Under the pieces are notes generated by a model, which had not been told where the DNA came from, searched no databases, and was given only the letters and a program-made list of their open reading frames with translations. A DNA stretch of 11,111 bases. Origin: Calditrichota bacterium. GTDB taxonomy: Bacteria; Zhuqueibacterota; Zhuqueibacteria; Residuimicrobiales; Krinioviventaceae. The position numbers and the translations under genes are program-made. Within the stretch, counting starts at the first letter, position 1. Every line of letters begins with the position of its first letter. The stretch spans positions 1 through 11,111 of the forward strand of contig RPQV01000060.1 in assembly GCA_003818595.1 (NCBI GenBank). Direction: 5' to 3'. Positions 1-6,318 of this stretch are shown here, piece by piece.

Positions 1-577
1 AATCGGTGGTGATGGACACCTGCTGCGGATAGTTGTCGGGCACCGCCATTATAGACACATTGCGCAGGATTCCGCCGATGGGATGCTTGGCGTACCCGCT
101 GCCGTAGGAAATCTCATCCGCTCTGTCAACGACCAGGACGCACAGCTGGGCGGTTTCCCCGGGATTGACATGCTGCGTGATGTCGCGTTCCCAGACTGTG
201 AAACCGCCGTAATGATCGCCGAGATCGCGACTGTTGATCCATACGCGGGCGTAACTGTAAACCCCTTCGAAGCGGATGAGGATGGTTTTGCCGGCATATT
301 CTGCCGGTATGGAGAACAGTTTACGATATAGAAAAGGAACGTCATGGCGGATGGGCAAGCCCTGCATCATGCATTCCCCTGGAACCTGAATGGCCTGCCA
401 TTCCAGATGGTCTTTAAAATAGTCCTCTACGTGATTACCCGGACTTTGGCATATCTCCCAAACGCCGTTTAAATTAATAACCGGCTGGGAAACATGGTGA
501 ATCTCAACAACGGACTGACTATTGACGCCTGCGGTTGAGAACAGCAACGGCAAAAAGAAATAAATTAAATTTTTCAT
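1..577 (-). CDS. Secreted glycoside hydrolase family 2 type protein, N-terminal part (3' end beyond window)
   Basis: The minus strand from the ATG at 577-575 stays open to the left edge, giving 192 codons and no stop. Residues 1-22 form a signal peptide (Lys-Asn, then a run of Leu/Phe, ending near VNSQS), so the protein is exported. Residues 35-180 resemble the jelly-roll sugar-binding domain that opens family 2 hydrolases (beta-galactosidase, beta-glucuronidase, beta-mannosidase). Matching elements are LNGVWEI at 36-42, VPGE at 65-68, FLYRKLFSIP at 82-91, GKTILIRFEGV at 96-106, ARVWIN at 110-115, and GGILRNVSI at 168-176. The catalytic barrel lies outside the window, so substrate and activity cannot be told. 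A good ribosome site, AAAGGA, lies 6 bases before the ATG. It is separated from the exporter operon by 346 bases with a likely terminator, so it is probably its own unit. Its G+C (about 62% over 61-180) is clearly above that of the kinase gene. Family assignment is fairly secure; specificity is unknown. Confidence 0.85.
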   Translation of the reverse strand, partial: MKNLIYFFLPLLFSTAGVNSQSVVEIHHVSQPVINLNGVWEICQSPGNHVEDYFKDHLEWQAIQVPGECMMQGLPIRHDVPFLYRKLFSIPAEYAGKTILIRFEGVYSYARVWINSRDLGDHYGGFTVWERDITQHVNPGETAQLCVLVVDRADEISYGSGYAKHPIGGILRNVSIMAVPDNYPQQVSITTD

Positions 578-605
578 AATTATTCCTTTGAAGATGCCCG
601 GTTTG

Positions 606-633
606 ACACTGACATTTTACAAAAAATCAGTGT
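606..633. promoter_or_regulatory. Interleaved inverted repeats upstream of the GH2-type gene (candidate operator)
   Basis: ACACTGA at 606-612 is the exact reverse complement of TCAGTGT at 627-633. A second pair, TTTTAC at 615-620 and GTAAAA at 632-637, overlaps it. The element ends about 28 bases before the start codon of the hydrolase gene on the minus strand, where an operator or leader hairpin would act. The function is inferred from position only. Confidence 0.35.
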
Positions 634-672
634 AAAAAGCGAGATTTGTCGTGGGGATTTTGGCGAGAGTCG

Positions 673-737
673 ACTTGATATTTGCATAAAAGTGATGCAA
701 AAGAACTTGATAATCCCCTGCCCCCTGGGGCTTTTGC
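673..737. repeat. Cluster of inverted and direct repeats in the hydrolase upstream region
   Basis: TTTGCAT (681-687) and ATGCAAA (695-701) are an exact 7-bp inverted repeat with a 7-base spacer. They lie between two direct copies of ACTTGATA (673-680 and 705-712) whose starts are 32 bp apart; ATCAAGT at 765-771 is a further copy in the opposite sense. GCAAAAG (697-703) also pairs with CTTTTGC (731-737), enclosing CCCC (715-718) and GGGG (727-730). On the minus strand this could fold in the leader of the hydrolase mRNA, or the repeats could be protein sites. Neither is proven. Confidence 0.35.
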
Positions 738-857
738 GGAGCGCGATGGATATGCAATATGGTAATCAAGTTTTTTGTGGTGCGAAATCCCTTGAACGAA
801 GGTCAATGCAGGCCTTTCGCAGCGTCCAAACGGGATAAGGGGAGCTGATGATGAGAG

Positions 858-901
858 TTTAAAAAGACGGCCATGGGATGATCGGCCGCCTACCCTTTTT
901 T
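858..901 (-). terminator. Rho-independent terminator of the exporter operon
   Basis: On the minus strand, 23 bases after the tolC-type stop codon, CGGCC and GGCCG (888-884 and 872-868) can form a 5-bp GC-only stem with an 11-base loop. It is followed by TCTTTTT (867-861). An A-run (901-895) precedes the stem, so T-runs flank the hairpin on both strands and it could also act against plus-strand transcription. The stem is short, so confidence is moderate. Confidence 0.55.
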
Positions 902-923
902 GCCGACATAACTTGTCGCTATT

Positions 924-2165
924 TTATTCTCCCATGAGAACGCGGATTTGCGACTCTATTTGTTTGCGCGTGTACAAATCTCTCAACAAGTTGGTCTCTG
1001 ATTGCAGAACCGATACTTGTGCGTCGGTCAAATCGAGAATAGTGCTCAATCCGGAGGCATATTCTTCCGACACAATTTCCAAGTCTTTGCGCGCGGAAGC
1101 CAGATTGGTTTCATGGATGGTGATCAGTTCGTTCTCTGTTGCGAGTGCCTGGTATTGATTGGAGAGTGTCTCCTCCAAGTCTCGCAGCGTGGCTTCATAG
1201 TCGAGTTGCGCTTCATCCAAGGAGATTTTGCTTTTTTGAACATTCATGTTTTTGGAAAAACCATCGAACAGATTGATACCCAGCTGAAGACTGATTTGAT
1301 CGTTGCGGACGGCATCGCCACCGTAGATGTTGTTACGATGTGAAGCGGAATAGGATCCTGAAAGTGATGGTAAATAGGCTTCCTTGGCGATGCGCAGTGA
1401 GGTTTTCTGCACAGTAATTTGGGTGACCAATTGTTTGATGGAGGGATTATTTTCGAGCATGATGGCATAAGCAGTCTTATAATCGGGAAGTGAAATCTGT
1501 TCGACGTCAATGGGCAGAATGTCCAAGGCGTCGTTGGGCCGCTTTCCCAAAACGATGTTGAGTGCACGCTTTGAGGAGCTCAATGATTCCATCTCATTTA
1601 TGAGTTGACTCTCAAATGTACCTCTTTGAACCTTAGATTTTAACAAGTCGGATTCCCGTTTCAAACCCAGATCAAACATAAACTTCATCTTGGCAATTTG
1701 TTCATCCTGGAGACGAATGTTTGCTTGGTAAACGCCGACAAGGGTGTCTGCGGCGAGAATTTGAAAATAAAGCCTTTCGACCATCGCTCGAATTTGATCG
1801 CGCAGTGATGCATTTGAATATTCAGAACTGGCCTGTCGTTCTTTAGCCAGGCTGATGCCGGAGTACATGCCGGCGTAATAAAACTGCTGGTTCACACCAC
1901 CGCCATAGCTTTGACTCCAAATCTCCTGGGCGTCGGAAATAAGCGGACCCGAGTTGGACGCGGAGGCATTGGCGGAGACACTGGGAAGAAGGGCTGATAG
2001 TGCCTGTTTGCTTGAAATTCGTGATTGTTGTACTGCATAATCACTTTTCTGCAGATCCGGATTATTGGACATGGCCAGATCAACACAATCTTCTAAACTT
2101 AATGATTGACTGAATACTGTATGGAAAAACAGAAGAATAAAAAACAGCATGAATAATTTTCTCAT
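924..2165 (-). CDS. TolC-family outer membrane efflux channel
   Basis: This 413-residue protein is of usual length for the TolC/OEP family, whose trimers form a beta-barrel in the outer membrane and a long helical tunnel in the periplasm. Residues 1-20 are a signal peptide ending around FSQS. Two similar halves follow: about 22-205, opening LSLEDCVDLAMSNNPDL, and about 225-410. The second half has the usual strand-then-helix pattern GINLFDGFSKNMNVQKSKISL region and near its end EYASGLSTILDLTDAQ. Long Gln/Ser/Leu-rich helices match the tunnel. No lipobox cysteine is seen. AGAGGA lies 4 bases before the ATG. It is the last gene of the operon, 57 bases after the permease gene and ahead of a terminator hairpin, and should be the outer membrane exit for the adjacent MacA/MacB-like proteins. 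The transported substrate cannot be read from sequence. Confidence 0.93.
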   Translation of the reverse strand: MRKLFMLFFILLFFHTVFSQSLSLEDCVDLAMSNNPDLQKSDYAVQQSRISSKQALSALLPSVSANASASNSGPLISDAQEIWSQSYGGGVNQQFYYAGMYSGISLAKERQASSEYSNASLRDQIRAMVERLYFQILAADTLVGVYQANIRLQDEQIAKMKFMFDLGLKRESDLLKSKVQRGTFESQLINEMESLSSSKRALNIVLGKRPNDALDILPIDVEQISLPDYKTAYAIMLENNPSIKQLVTQITVQKTSLRIAKEAYLPSLSGSYSASHRNNIYGGDAVRNDQISLQLGINLFDGFSKNMNVQKSKISLDEAQLDYEATLRDLEETLSNQYQALATENELITIHETNLASARKDLEIVSEEYASGLSTILDLTDAQVSVLQSETNLLRDLYTRKQIESQIRVLMGE

Positions 2166-2222
2166 TATGTCCTCTAGAACATGTTATATCAATTTGTAAA
2201 TCCCGTTTTGGGGAGCCGGGTT

Positions 2223-3443
2223 TTATTCATATCTTAATGCATCAATCGGATTCAAAGCTGCTGCTCGGCGTGCGGGATAAAAACCGAAAAATATACCGAT
2301 AGCGGCGGAAAAGGTGAACGAGAGAGCCACGATTCCCGATCCGATCGATGTGTTGACGGTGGTCCAATTATTCAGGATCAGTGCAATGCCGAAGGATAGT
2401 AAGATGCCGATAATACCGCCTGTAACTGACAGCACCACCGCTTCCAGCAAAAACTGGGTGAGAATGTCCTGTCCACGCGCACCGACTGACATGCGAATGC
2501 CGATTTCGCGGGTTCGCTCAGTCACCGAAACCAGCATGATGTTCATAATGCCGATACCGCCGACGACGAGGGAGACCGCCGCCACAGCGCCCAGAAGCAT
2601 GGTCATGATGCGCGAAGTTTCAGAAGCCATTTCGGTGATGGCTGTTTGGTTGGCCACATTAAAATCATCATTTTGTCCAGGTTCGATTTTATGTTCACGC
2701 CGCAATATAGTCATTATTTCTTCCTGAGCTTTGCCGATCGATTCCAGAGTGACTGCGCTGGCATTGATGGAATTGACATATCGATCGCCCTTGAGGCGGT
2801 AGAGAACAGTTGTTGACGGCGCATAGACGATATCATCCTGATCCTGACCGCGCGCATCTTGTCCCTTTTCTTTCAACACGCCGATGATTTTGAACGGTGT
2901 ATTACGAATGCGAATTTTTTGACCGATGGGGTCCATGCTGCCGAATATCTTATCGGCAACTGTTTTGCCTAGTACGGCAACCTTTTTAAGCGTCCGCACA
3001 TCTCTGTCACTGAAAAATTCGCCGGAACTTATCTCCCATACGCGTATGTGCTGATATTCCGGATCGACTCCCTGAACGGAGGTACTCCAGTTGTTGCCGT
3101 TGCCGACGACCTGTCCGGCAGACATGACGACCGCGGAAACATATTGCACCTGTGTGGCTTCTTCGCGGATGGCCTCCACATCCTCCATCGTCATTCGGTT
3201 AAAACTACCCGCACCGCGGCTGACGCCTCCCCGCATACTAAAGGCGGGGAATACGATGATCATGTTGTTGCCAAGAGAGCTGATCTCCTTCGCAATCCGT
3301 TTTTGCGAACCTGATCCGATTCCGACCATGACGATGACCGCGCTGACGCCGATGATGATGCCGAGCGATGTCAGCAAACTCCGCATTCGGTTTTTCATGA
3401 TGCTTGTAAAAGATGCCTTGAGCAAATTGGAGAGCTGAAGCAT
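2223..3443 (-). CDS. MacB-type ABC transporter permease (FtsX fold)
   Basis: This 406-residue permease has the MacB layout. A first membrane helix lies at about 22-43 (SLLTSLGIIIGVSAVIVMVG). A large periplasmic domain spans 45-278, and three helices follow at about 281-305, 331-357 and 368-388. The motif ERTREIGIRMSVGAR at 309-323 and the C-terminus FYPARRAAALNPIDALRYE at 388-406 are hallmarks of this family. These mechanotransmission permeases do not carry substrate through the membrane. They couple cytoplasmic ATP hydrolysis to movement of the periplasmic domain, which pushes substrate from the periplasm into a TolC channel. In Escherichia coli MacB the ATPase is fused to this part; here it is a separate gene. 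The ATG overlaps the ATPase stop by one base (TAATG), with a strong GGAGGAGGA site inside the upstream gene, so translation is coupled and a 1:1 ratio is expected. Confidence 0.95.
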   Translation of the reverse strand: MLQLSNLLKASFTSIMKNRMRSLLTSLGIIIGVSAVIVMVGIGSGSQKRIAKEISSLGNNMIIVFPAFSMRGGVSRGAGSFNRMTMEDVEAIREEATQVQYVSAVVMSAGQVVGNGNNWSTSVQGVDPEYQHIRVWEISSGEFFSDRDVRTLKKVAVLGKTVADKIFGSMDPIGQKIRIRNTPFKIIGVLKEKGQDARGQDQDDIVYAPSTTVLYRLKGDRYVNSINASAVTLESIGKAQEEIMTILRREHKIEPGQNDDFNVANQTAITEMASETSRIMTMLLGAVAAVSLVVGGIGIMNIMLVSVTERTREIGIRMSVGARGQDILTQFLLEAVVLSVTGGIIGILLSFGIALILNNWTTVNTSIGSGIVALSFTFSAAIGIFFGFYPARRAAALNPIDALRYE

Positions 3444-4180
3444 TAATCCTCCTCCTTCATTATTTCGAGAATCTGTCTGGCACTGGTCGCTTTCTTAATC
3501 GGACTATCGTCCAGGATGTGTCCATCCCGCATTTTGATGATTCGTTTGGCATATCGGGAGATGTCATCCTCATGAGTGACGATGAGAATGGTGATGCCTT
3601 GTTCATTCAACTCTTGGAAAACCGACATCACCTCAACCGAGGTTCGACTGTCGAGATTACCTGTTGGCTCATCAGCCAATAAAATGCTGGGTTGATTGAC
3701 CAATGCGCGGGCGATTGCCACCCGCTGCTGTTGCCCACCCGAGAGTTGGTTCGGTACATGATCCATGCGATCGGAGAGGCCCACACGCTCAAGAGCTTCC
3801 CGCGCCGCTTGCTTGGGATTTTTAATGCGTCGGCTCCGATCATAAAAGAGCGGCAACTCGACATTCTCCAACGCCGTAGTTCTCGACAGCAAATTAAAGC
3901 CCTGGAATACAAAACCGATTTTTTTATTGCGAATATCAGCGTATTCATTTTTTGTCAGAGAACTGACATCGATGTTATCAAGATAATAACGCCCAGATGT
4001 GGGCACATCAAGACATCCGATCAAATTCATGAGTGTGGATTTTCCTGAACCGGAAGCACCCATAATCGCTAAAAATTCACCGGACTGGACGGAGAGATCG
4101 ATTCCGCGCAGGGCATGCACCTGGATTTCACCGATCTGATAGGTTTTGGTAATTCGGCTTGTGGTTATTACTGCATTCAT
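3443..4180 (-). CDS. MacB/LolD-type ABC transporter ATP-binding protein
   Basis: This 245-residue cytoplasmic ATPase has every motif in place. The Walker A is GASGSGKST at 41-49, the Q-loop glutamine is Q93 in VFQGFNLL, and the signature is LSGGQQQR at 146-153. The Walker B is ILLADEPTGNLD at 166-177 with E171 as catalytic base, and the H-loop histidine is H203 in VTHE. The wording ALRGIDLSV ... GEFLAIMG ... NLIGCLD ... DEPTGNLDS is that of the LolD/MacB/FtsE group rather than of importers. It should dimerise beneath the permease encoded next. The start has only a weak purine stretch upstream (CAGAG). The next upstream gene, the adaptor, ends 44 bases before. A C-terminal extension of about 20 charged residues is mild and family-like. 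Function is secure as an ATPase of a MacB-type pump; the substrate is unknown. Confidence 0.95.
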   Translation of the reverse strand: MNAVITTSRITKTYQIGEIQVHALRGIDLSVQSGEFLAIMGASGSGKSTLMNLIGCLDVPTSGRYYLDNIDVSSLTKNEYADIRNKKIGFVFQGFNLLSRTTALENVELPLFYDRSRRIKNPKQAAREALERVGLSDRMDHVPNQLSGGQQQRVAIARALVNQPSILLADEPTGNLDSRTSVEVMSVFQELNEQGITILIVTHEDDISRYAKRIIKMRDGHILDDSPIKKATSARQILEIMKEED

Positions 4181-4224
4181 ATTGACTCTGCTTGTTTACG
4201 AATATGTTTAATTCTTAACGACGA

Positions 4225-5514
4225 TTAGAATGGTCTGCCAAAACCCGGAGGCCGTGGCATATTCGTTGTCGTCGTCGTTGCCGTGGATTCAGTCGTCTGG
4301 ATGCTGCTGATGATCTTCATGCCCTCTTTGAGTTCCACACCGGGCATGGGAATGATCTCAATATTTTTACCATCAGTCGAGCCGGTCCGAACGGGGGCTG
4401 ACTGGAGTTCTTTATGCTCATCAAAAAACCAGATTATGGCAAAATCTTTGTTCATTGTCGGCATGCCACCGCCCAATCCTGCACCGGACGCCATTCCGCC
4501 AAATCCTCCGGCAGGGGAGGCGCCGCCGTTACGGCCAGGGTTTTCACGACCTTCGAAACGCTTGCGCATATTGGCAAACATCTTTTCCATCATTTTCGCG
4601 GTCGGCTGTATCTTGGTGGCAGCGATTGGCGCCATCAGAATATTGTCTTTCTGTTCAATGATGAAATCAAGCGTTGCTGTCATTCCCGGTAAGAGTAATC
4701 CGTTGGGATTTGCCGCATCAACGACGACGGTATAATTCACGACATTCTGCACTGTCTCCGGCTGCAGCCAAACTTGGCGAACATTTCCTTCGAATTTCTT
4801 GTCATCGTGCGCCTGCACCTCAAATTCTACCTTTTGACCTTCCTTAATGGATCCGATTTCACTTTCATCCACTAATGCGTGGATTTCCATTTTGGACAAA
4901 TCTTCGGCGATGAGGAATAACCGCGGCGTCTGAAAGCTCGATGCAACGGTTTGTCCTTCTTCAACCTCTCGGTAGATGACAGTGCCGTTAATTGGCGAAC
5001 GGATAAACGCATAAAGAAGGTTGCGTTGTGCTCGTTCGAGATTGTTCTGTGCGGAGAGCAATGACGATTTTGCAGATTGATAATTGCTTTTGGTGGTGAT
5101 GTACTCGAGTTCTGAAAGCATACCCTGTTGGAACAGCTTTTCGGTGCGCTCGAAATTATATTTTGCTTCATCATATTGAGCCTGACTGCGCAGCAGACTC
5201 GCTTTAGCATCGCTGACCTGAACCGACAAAATCGTGGTGTCAATGACAGCCATCAGCTGGTTGCGGACGACTCGGTCATTGAAATCAACAAAAATCTTGT
5301 CAATGATTCCGGAGACCTGAGTGCCCACTTCAACGGTGGTGACCGGTTCAATTGTACCCGTGGCATCAACGGTATTGACGATATTGCCTCTGCTCAGTTC
5401 AACGAAACTGTACGTCGTCTCGTTTTTCTTTTCCTTTTTCAAGATCAGCCATAGAGTGCCGGCAGCAACCAATGACAGCACGATGAGGGGAATAATAACT
5501 TTTTTGAGTTTCAC
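4225..5514 (-). CDS. MacA/HlyD-type periplasmic adaptor (membrane fusion protein)
   Basis: I place the start at the GTG 5514-5512, giving 429 residues. AGGAG lies exactly 6 bases before it, whereas the ATG 15 bases upstream has no ribosome site. Residues 5-25 form an inner-membrane anchor. The first half of a biotinyl-lipoyl domain follows (about 58-95, VSGIIDKIFVDFNDRVVRNQL region), then an alpha-hairpin (about 98-170, rich in Ala/Gln/Leu). The second lipoyl half has SPINGTVI at 173-180, and beta-barrel and membrane-proximal domains end near 405. Adaptors of this type bridge a MacB-type permease and a TolC channel across the periplasm, and both are encoded next to it. A Gly/Met/Pro-rich insertion at about 328-354 interrupts the membrane-proximal domain, and a Thr-rich tail ending PRPPGFGRPF closes the protein; both look disordered. 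It is the second gene of the operon, 34 bases after the small secreted protein. Confidence 0.92.
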   Translation of the reverse strand: MKLKKVIIPLIVLSLVAAGTLWLILKKEKKNETTYSFVELSRGNIVNTVDATGTIEPVTTVEVGTQVSGIIDKIFVDFNDRVVRNQLMAVIDTTILSVQVSDAKASLLRSQAQYDEAKYNFERTEKLFQQGMLSELEYITTKSNYQSAKSSLLSAQNNLERAQRNLLYAFIRSPINGTVIYREVEEGQTVASSFQTPRLFLIAEDLSKMEIHALVDESEIGSIKEGQKVEFEVQAHDDKKFEGNVRQVWLQPETVQNVVNYTVVVDAANPNGLLLPGMTATLDFIIEQKDNILMAPIAATKIQPTAKMMEKMFANMRKRFEGRENPGRNGGASPAGGFGGMASGAGLGGGMPTMNKDFAIIWFFDEHKELQSAPVRTGSTDGKNIEIIPMPGVELKEGMKIISSIQTTESTATTTTTNMPRPPGFGRPF

Positions 5515-5525
5515 TGAATACTCCT
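5512..5525 (-). promoter_or_regulatory. Ribosome site that selects the GTG start of the adaptor gene
   Basis: On the minus strand AGGAG (5525-5521) is followed by TATTCA and then GTG (5514-5512), an ideal 6-base spacing. The alternative in-frame ATG at 5529-5527 lies just before this site and is itself preceded by an AT-rich stretch lacking any Shine-Dalgarno match. The site therefore argues for the shorter protein beginning at the GTG. Confidence 0.7.
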
Positions 5526-5548
5526 GCATTTAATCAAAAATCATCGTA

Positions 5549-6040
5549 TCATAATTTATTGTAAAAGATGATGTCTTTCATCGAACCCATGGGAGTGTCT
5601 CTGGTGATGTCAATCTTTAAAATGCTTTCCTGTTCAAGGCTCCAGATTTCAACAGAACCCATTTCGACATCCTGTCCATCCCAGTTCATTTTCAGAGTGC
5701 TGTTGATGGTCAAGCATTTCATATCTTCGGACCAAGTGGCGGTCGAGAGACGCGTTCCATACTCCTCTACAGTTTTGCACTCTTTTCCGTCGAGTGTCAG
5801 CTTTTCCGAGACCGTAAAGTCGCCCATCATCGGATTAGAGTAAAAACGTTCAGTGGCAAGAGAATCGTTGTTCTGCTTGACAATGATTTTTTTAGCGTCC
5901 ATTCGAGGCATGTTGGGATCACCTGTTAATTTGGTTTCATCCAGCGTCCATGTGCCGGAGAAATTGGTGGTTTCTCCGCCAAAAAGGTTGATGGTCATCA
6001 GACCAAGCACCAGAACCAGTATCCAGTTTACTTTTTTCAT
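5549..6040 (-). CDS. Small secreted lipocalin-like protein of unknown function, first gene of exporter operon
   Basis: I do not recognise a specific gene. Starting at the ATG 6040-6038 gives 163 residues with a clean signal peptide (MKKVNWILVLVLGLMTINLFGG) and AAAGG 8 bases upstream. A longer frame beginning at 6178 would bury that peptide 46 residues in and would run through the control region, so it is rejected. The mature part opens NFSGTWTLDETK, the kind of phrase that starts lipocalin-like and other small beta-barrel secreted proteins. It continues as alternating strands (KKIIVKQ, FTVSEKLTLDG, TATWSEDMKCLTINSTLKM, SVEIWSLEQ, SILKIDITRD, DIIFYNKL). Two cysteines are seen (in GKECK and MKCLT), possibly a disulphide. 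It lies 34 bases before the adaptor GTG and is probably co-transcribed with the pump. It may be a periplasmic partner, a cargo or a substrate-binding protein; nothing in the sequence decides among these. Confidence 0.7.
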   Translation of the reverse strand: MKKVNWILVLVLGLMTINLFGGETTNFSGTWTLDETKLTGDPNMPRMDAKKIIVKQNNDSLATERFYSNPMMGDFTVSEKLTLDGKECKTVEEYGTRLSTATWSEDMKCLTINSTLKMNWDGQDVEMGSVEIWSLEQESILKIDITRDTPMGSMKDIIFYNKL

Positions 6041-6113
6041 GTGTTTTGCCTTTCTTATCAAGAGCGTAAAATTGTCCACTTTATTGATCACAGTGAGTTC
6101 TGCTGACCACACC

Positions 6114-6142
6114 ATAATACGAATTGCCCCCATGGAATGTTC
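6114..6142 (-). promoter_or_regulatory. Candidate promoter of the exporter operon
   Basis: On the minus strand TATTAT (6119-6114) resembles a -10 box. Seventeen bases upstream of it the hexamer is GAACAT (6142-6137), a poor -35, and the direct repeat described next ends 6 bases further upstream. A weak -35 beside an activator site would suit a promoter that needs activation. This is read from spacing only and other placements are possible. Confidence 0.25.
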
Positions 6143-6148
6143 GCCCTT

Positions 6149-6178
6149 TTGAACCAAACCAGCCGATTGTTGAACCAA
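6149..6178. promoter_or_regulatory. Direct repeat with LytTR-type geometry (candidate response-regulator binding site)
   Basis: TTGAACCAA occurs exactly at 6149-6157 and again at 6170-6178, with a 12-base spacer and a 21-bp period (two helical turns). On the minus strand each copy reads TTGGTTCAA. It contains the GTT-N-A core of the LytTR-domain consensus, which is known to be bound as two direct 9-bp repeats about two turns apart. The flanks are also partly shared (ACCAGC after one copy, CAGC after the other). The site lies about 110-140 bases upstream of the exporter operon start, between it and the divergent kinase/LytTR regulator genes. The repeat is seen directly; binding by the neighbouring regulator is inferred. 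Confidence 0.6.
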
Positions 6179-6188
6179 CAGCGCTATT

Positions 6189-6225
6189 TGATGAACGAAT
6201 TAGAATTTTACATTTATGTTCATCA
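6189..6225. promoter_or_regulatory. 8-bp inverted repeat in the divergent control region
   Basis: TGATGAAC (6189-6196) and GTTCATCA (6218-6225) are exact reverse complements separated by 21 bases, with centres 29 bp apart. They lie between the direct repeat and the kinase gene. They may be a second operator, or two half-sites that could be bridged. No function is established. Confidence 0.3.
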
Positions 6226-6250
6226 TTTTTATGTATTGATTCATGATATT

Positions 6251-6302
6251 AGAGCATTGGTAAATAATGCTTTGGCATTCGTAAGGAAATGATTATTTTT
6301 TG
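6251..6302 (+). promoter_or_regulatory. Candidate kinase promoter with hairpin
   Basis: AGCATT (6253-6258) and AATGCT (6266-6271) form an inverted repeat with a 7-base spacer, extendable to 8 pairs with one G-T. Its right arm runs into TTTG (6271-6274), which is followed after 19 bases by TATTTTTTG (6294-6302). That is one base longer than the TTTG-N19-TAnnTTTG promoter pattern of Bacteroidota. If used, transcription of the kinase gene would begin only about 10 bases before its ATG. Confidence 0.25.
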
Positions 6303-6318
6303 ACTGTCACTTTAGATA

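Larger units (their letters stand above)
578..923. other. Non-coding region between exporter operon and GH2-type gene
   Basis: No convincing reading frame lies in these 346 bases on either strand. The stretch holds the terminator-like hairpin of the exporter operon on its right side. The middle and left hold the repeat cluster and the inverted repeats described separately. It should contain the promoter of the hydrolase gene on the minus strand, but I see no clear -35/-10 or TTTG / TAnnTTTG pair to mark it. Confidence 0.6.

Noticed and set aside
83..331. 82-codon open frame on the plus strand
   Set aside because: It is antisense to the GH2-type fragment, which has a signal peptide, ribosome site and domain motifs.
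2166..2222. Hairpin CCCG/CGGG in the 57-base gap between permease and outer membrane channel genes
   Set aside because: The stem is only 4 bp and is followed by just three T; the channel gene is better read as part of the operon.
6041..6178. N-terminal extension of the small secreted protein from an upstream ATG at 6178
   Set aside because: It would bury a clean signal peptide 46 residues inside the protein and would translate through the direct repeat. The start at 6040 has its own ribosome site.
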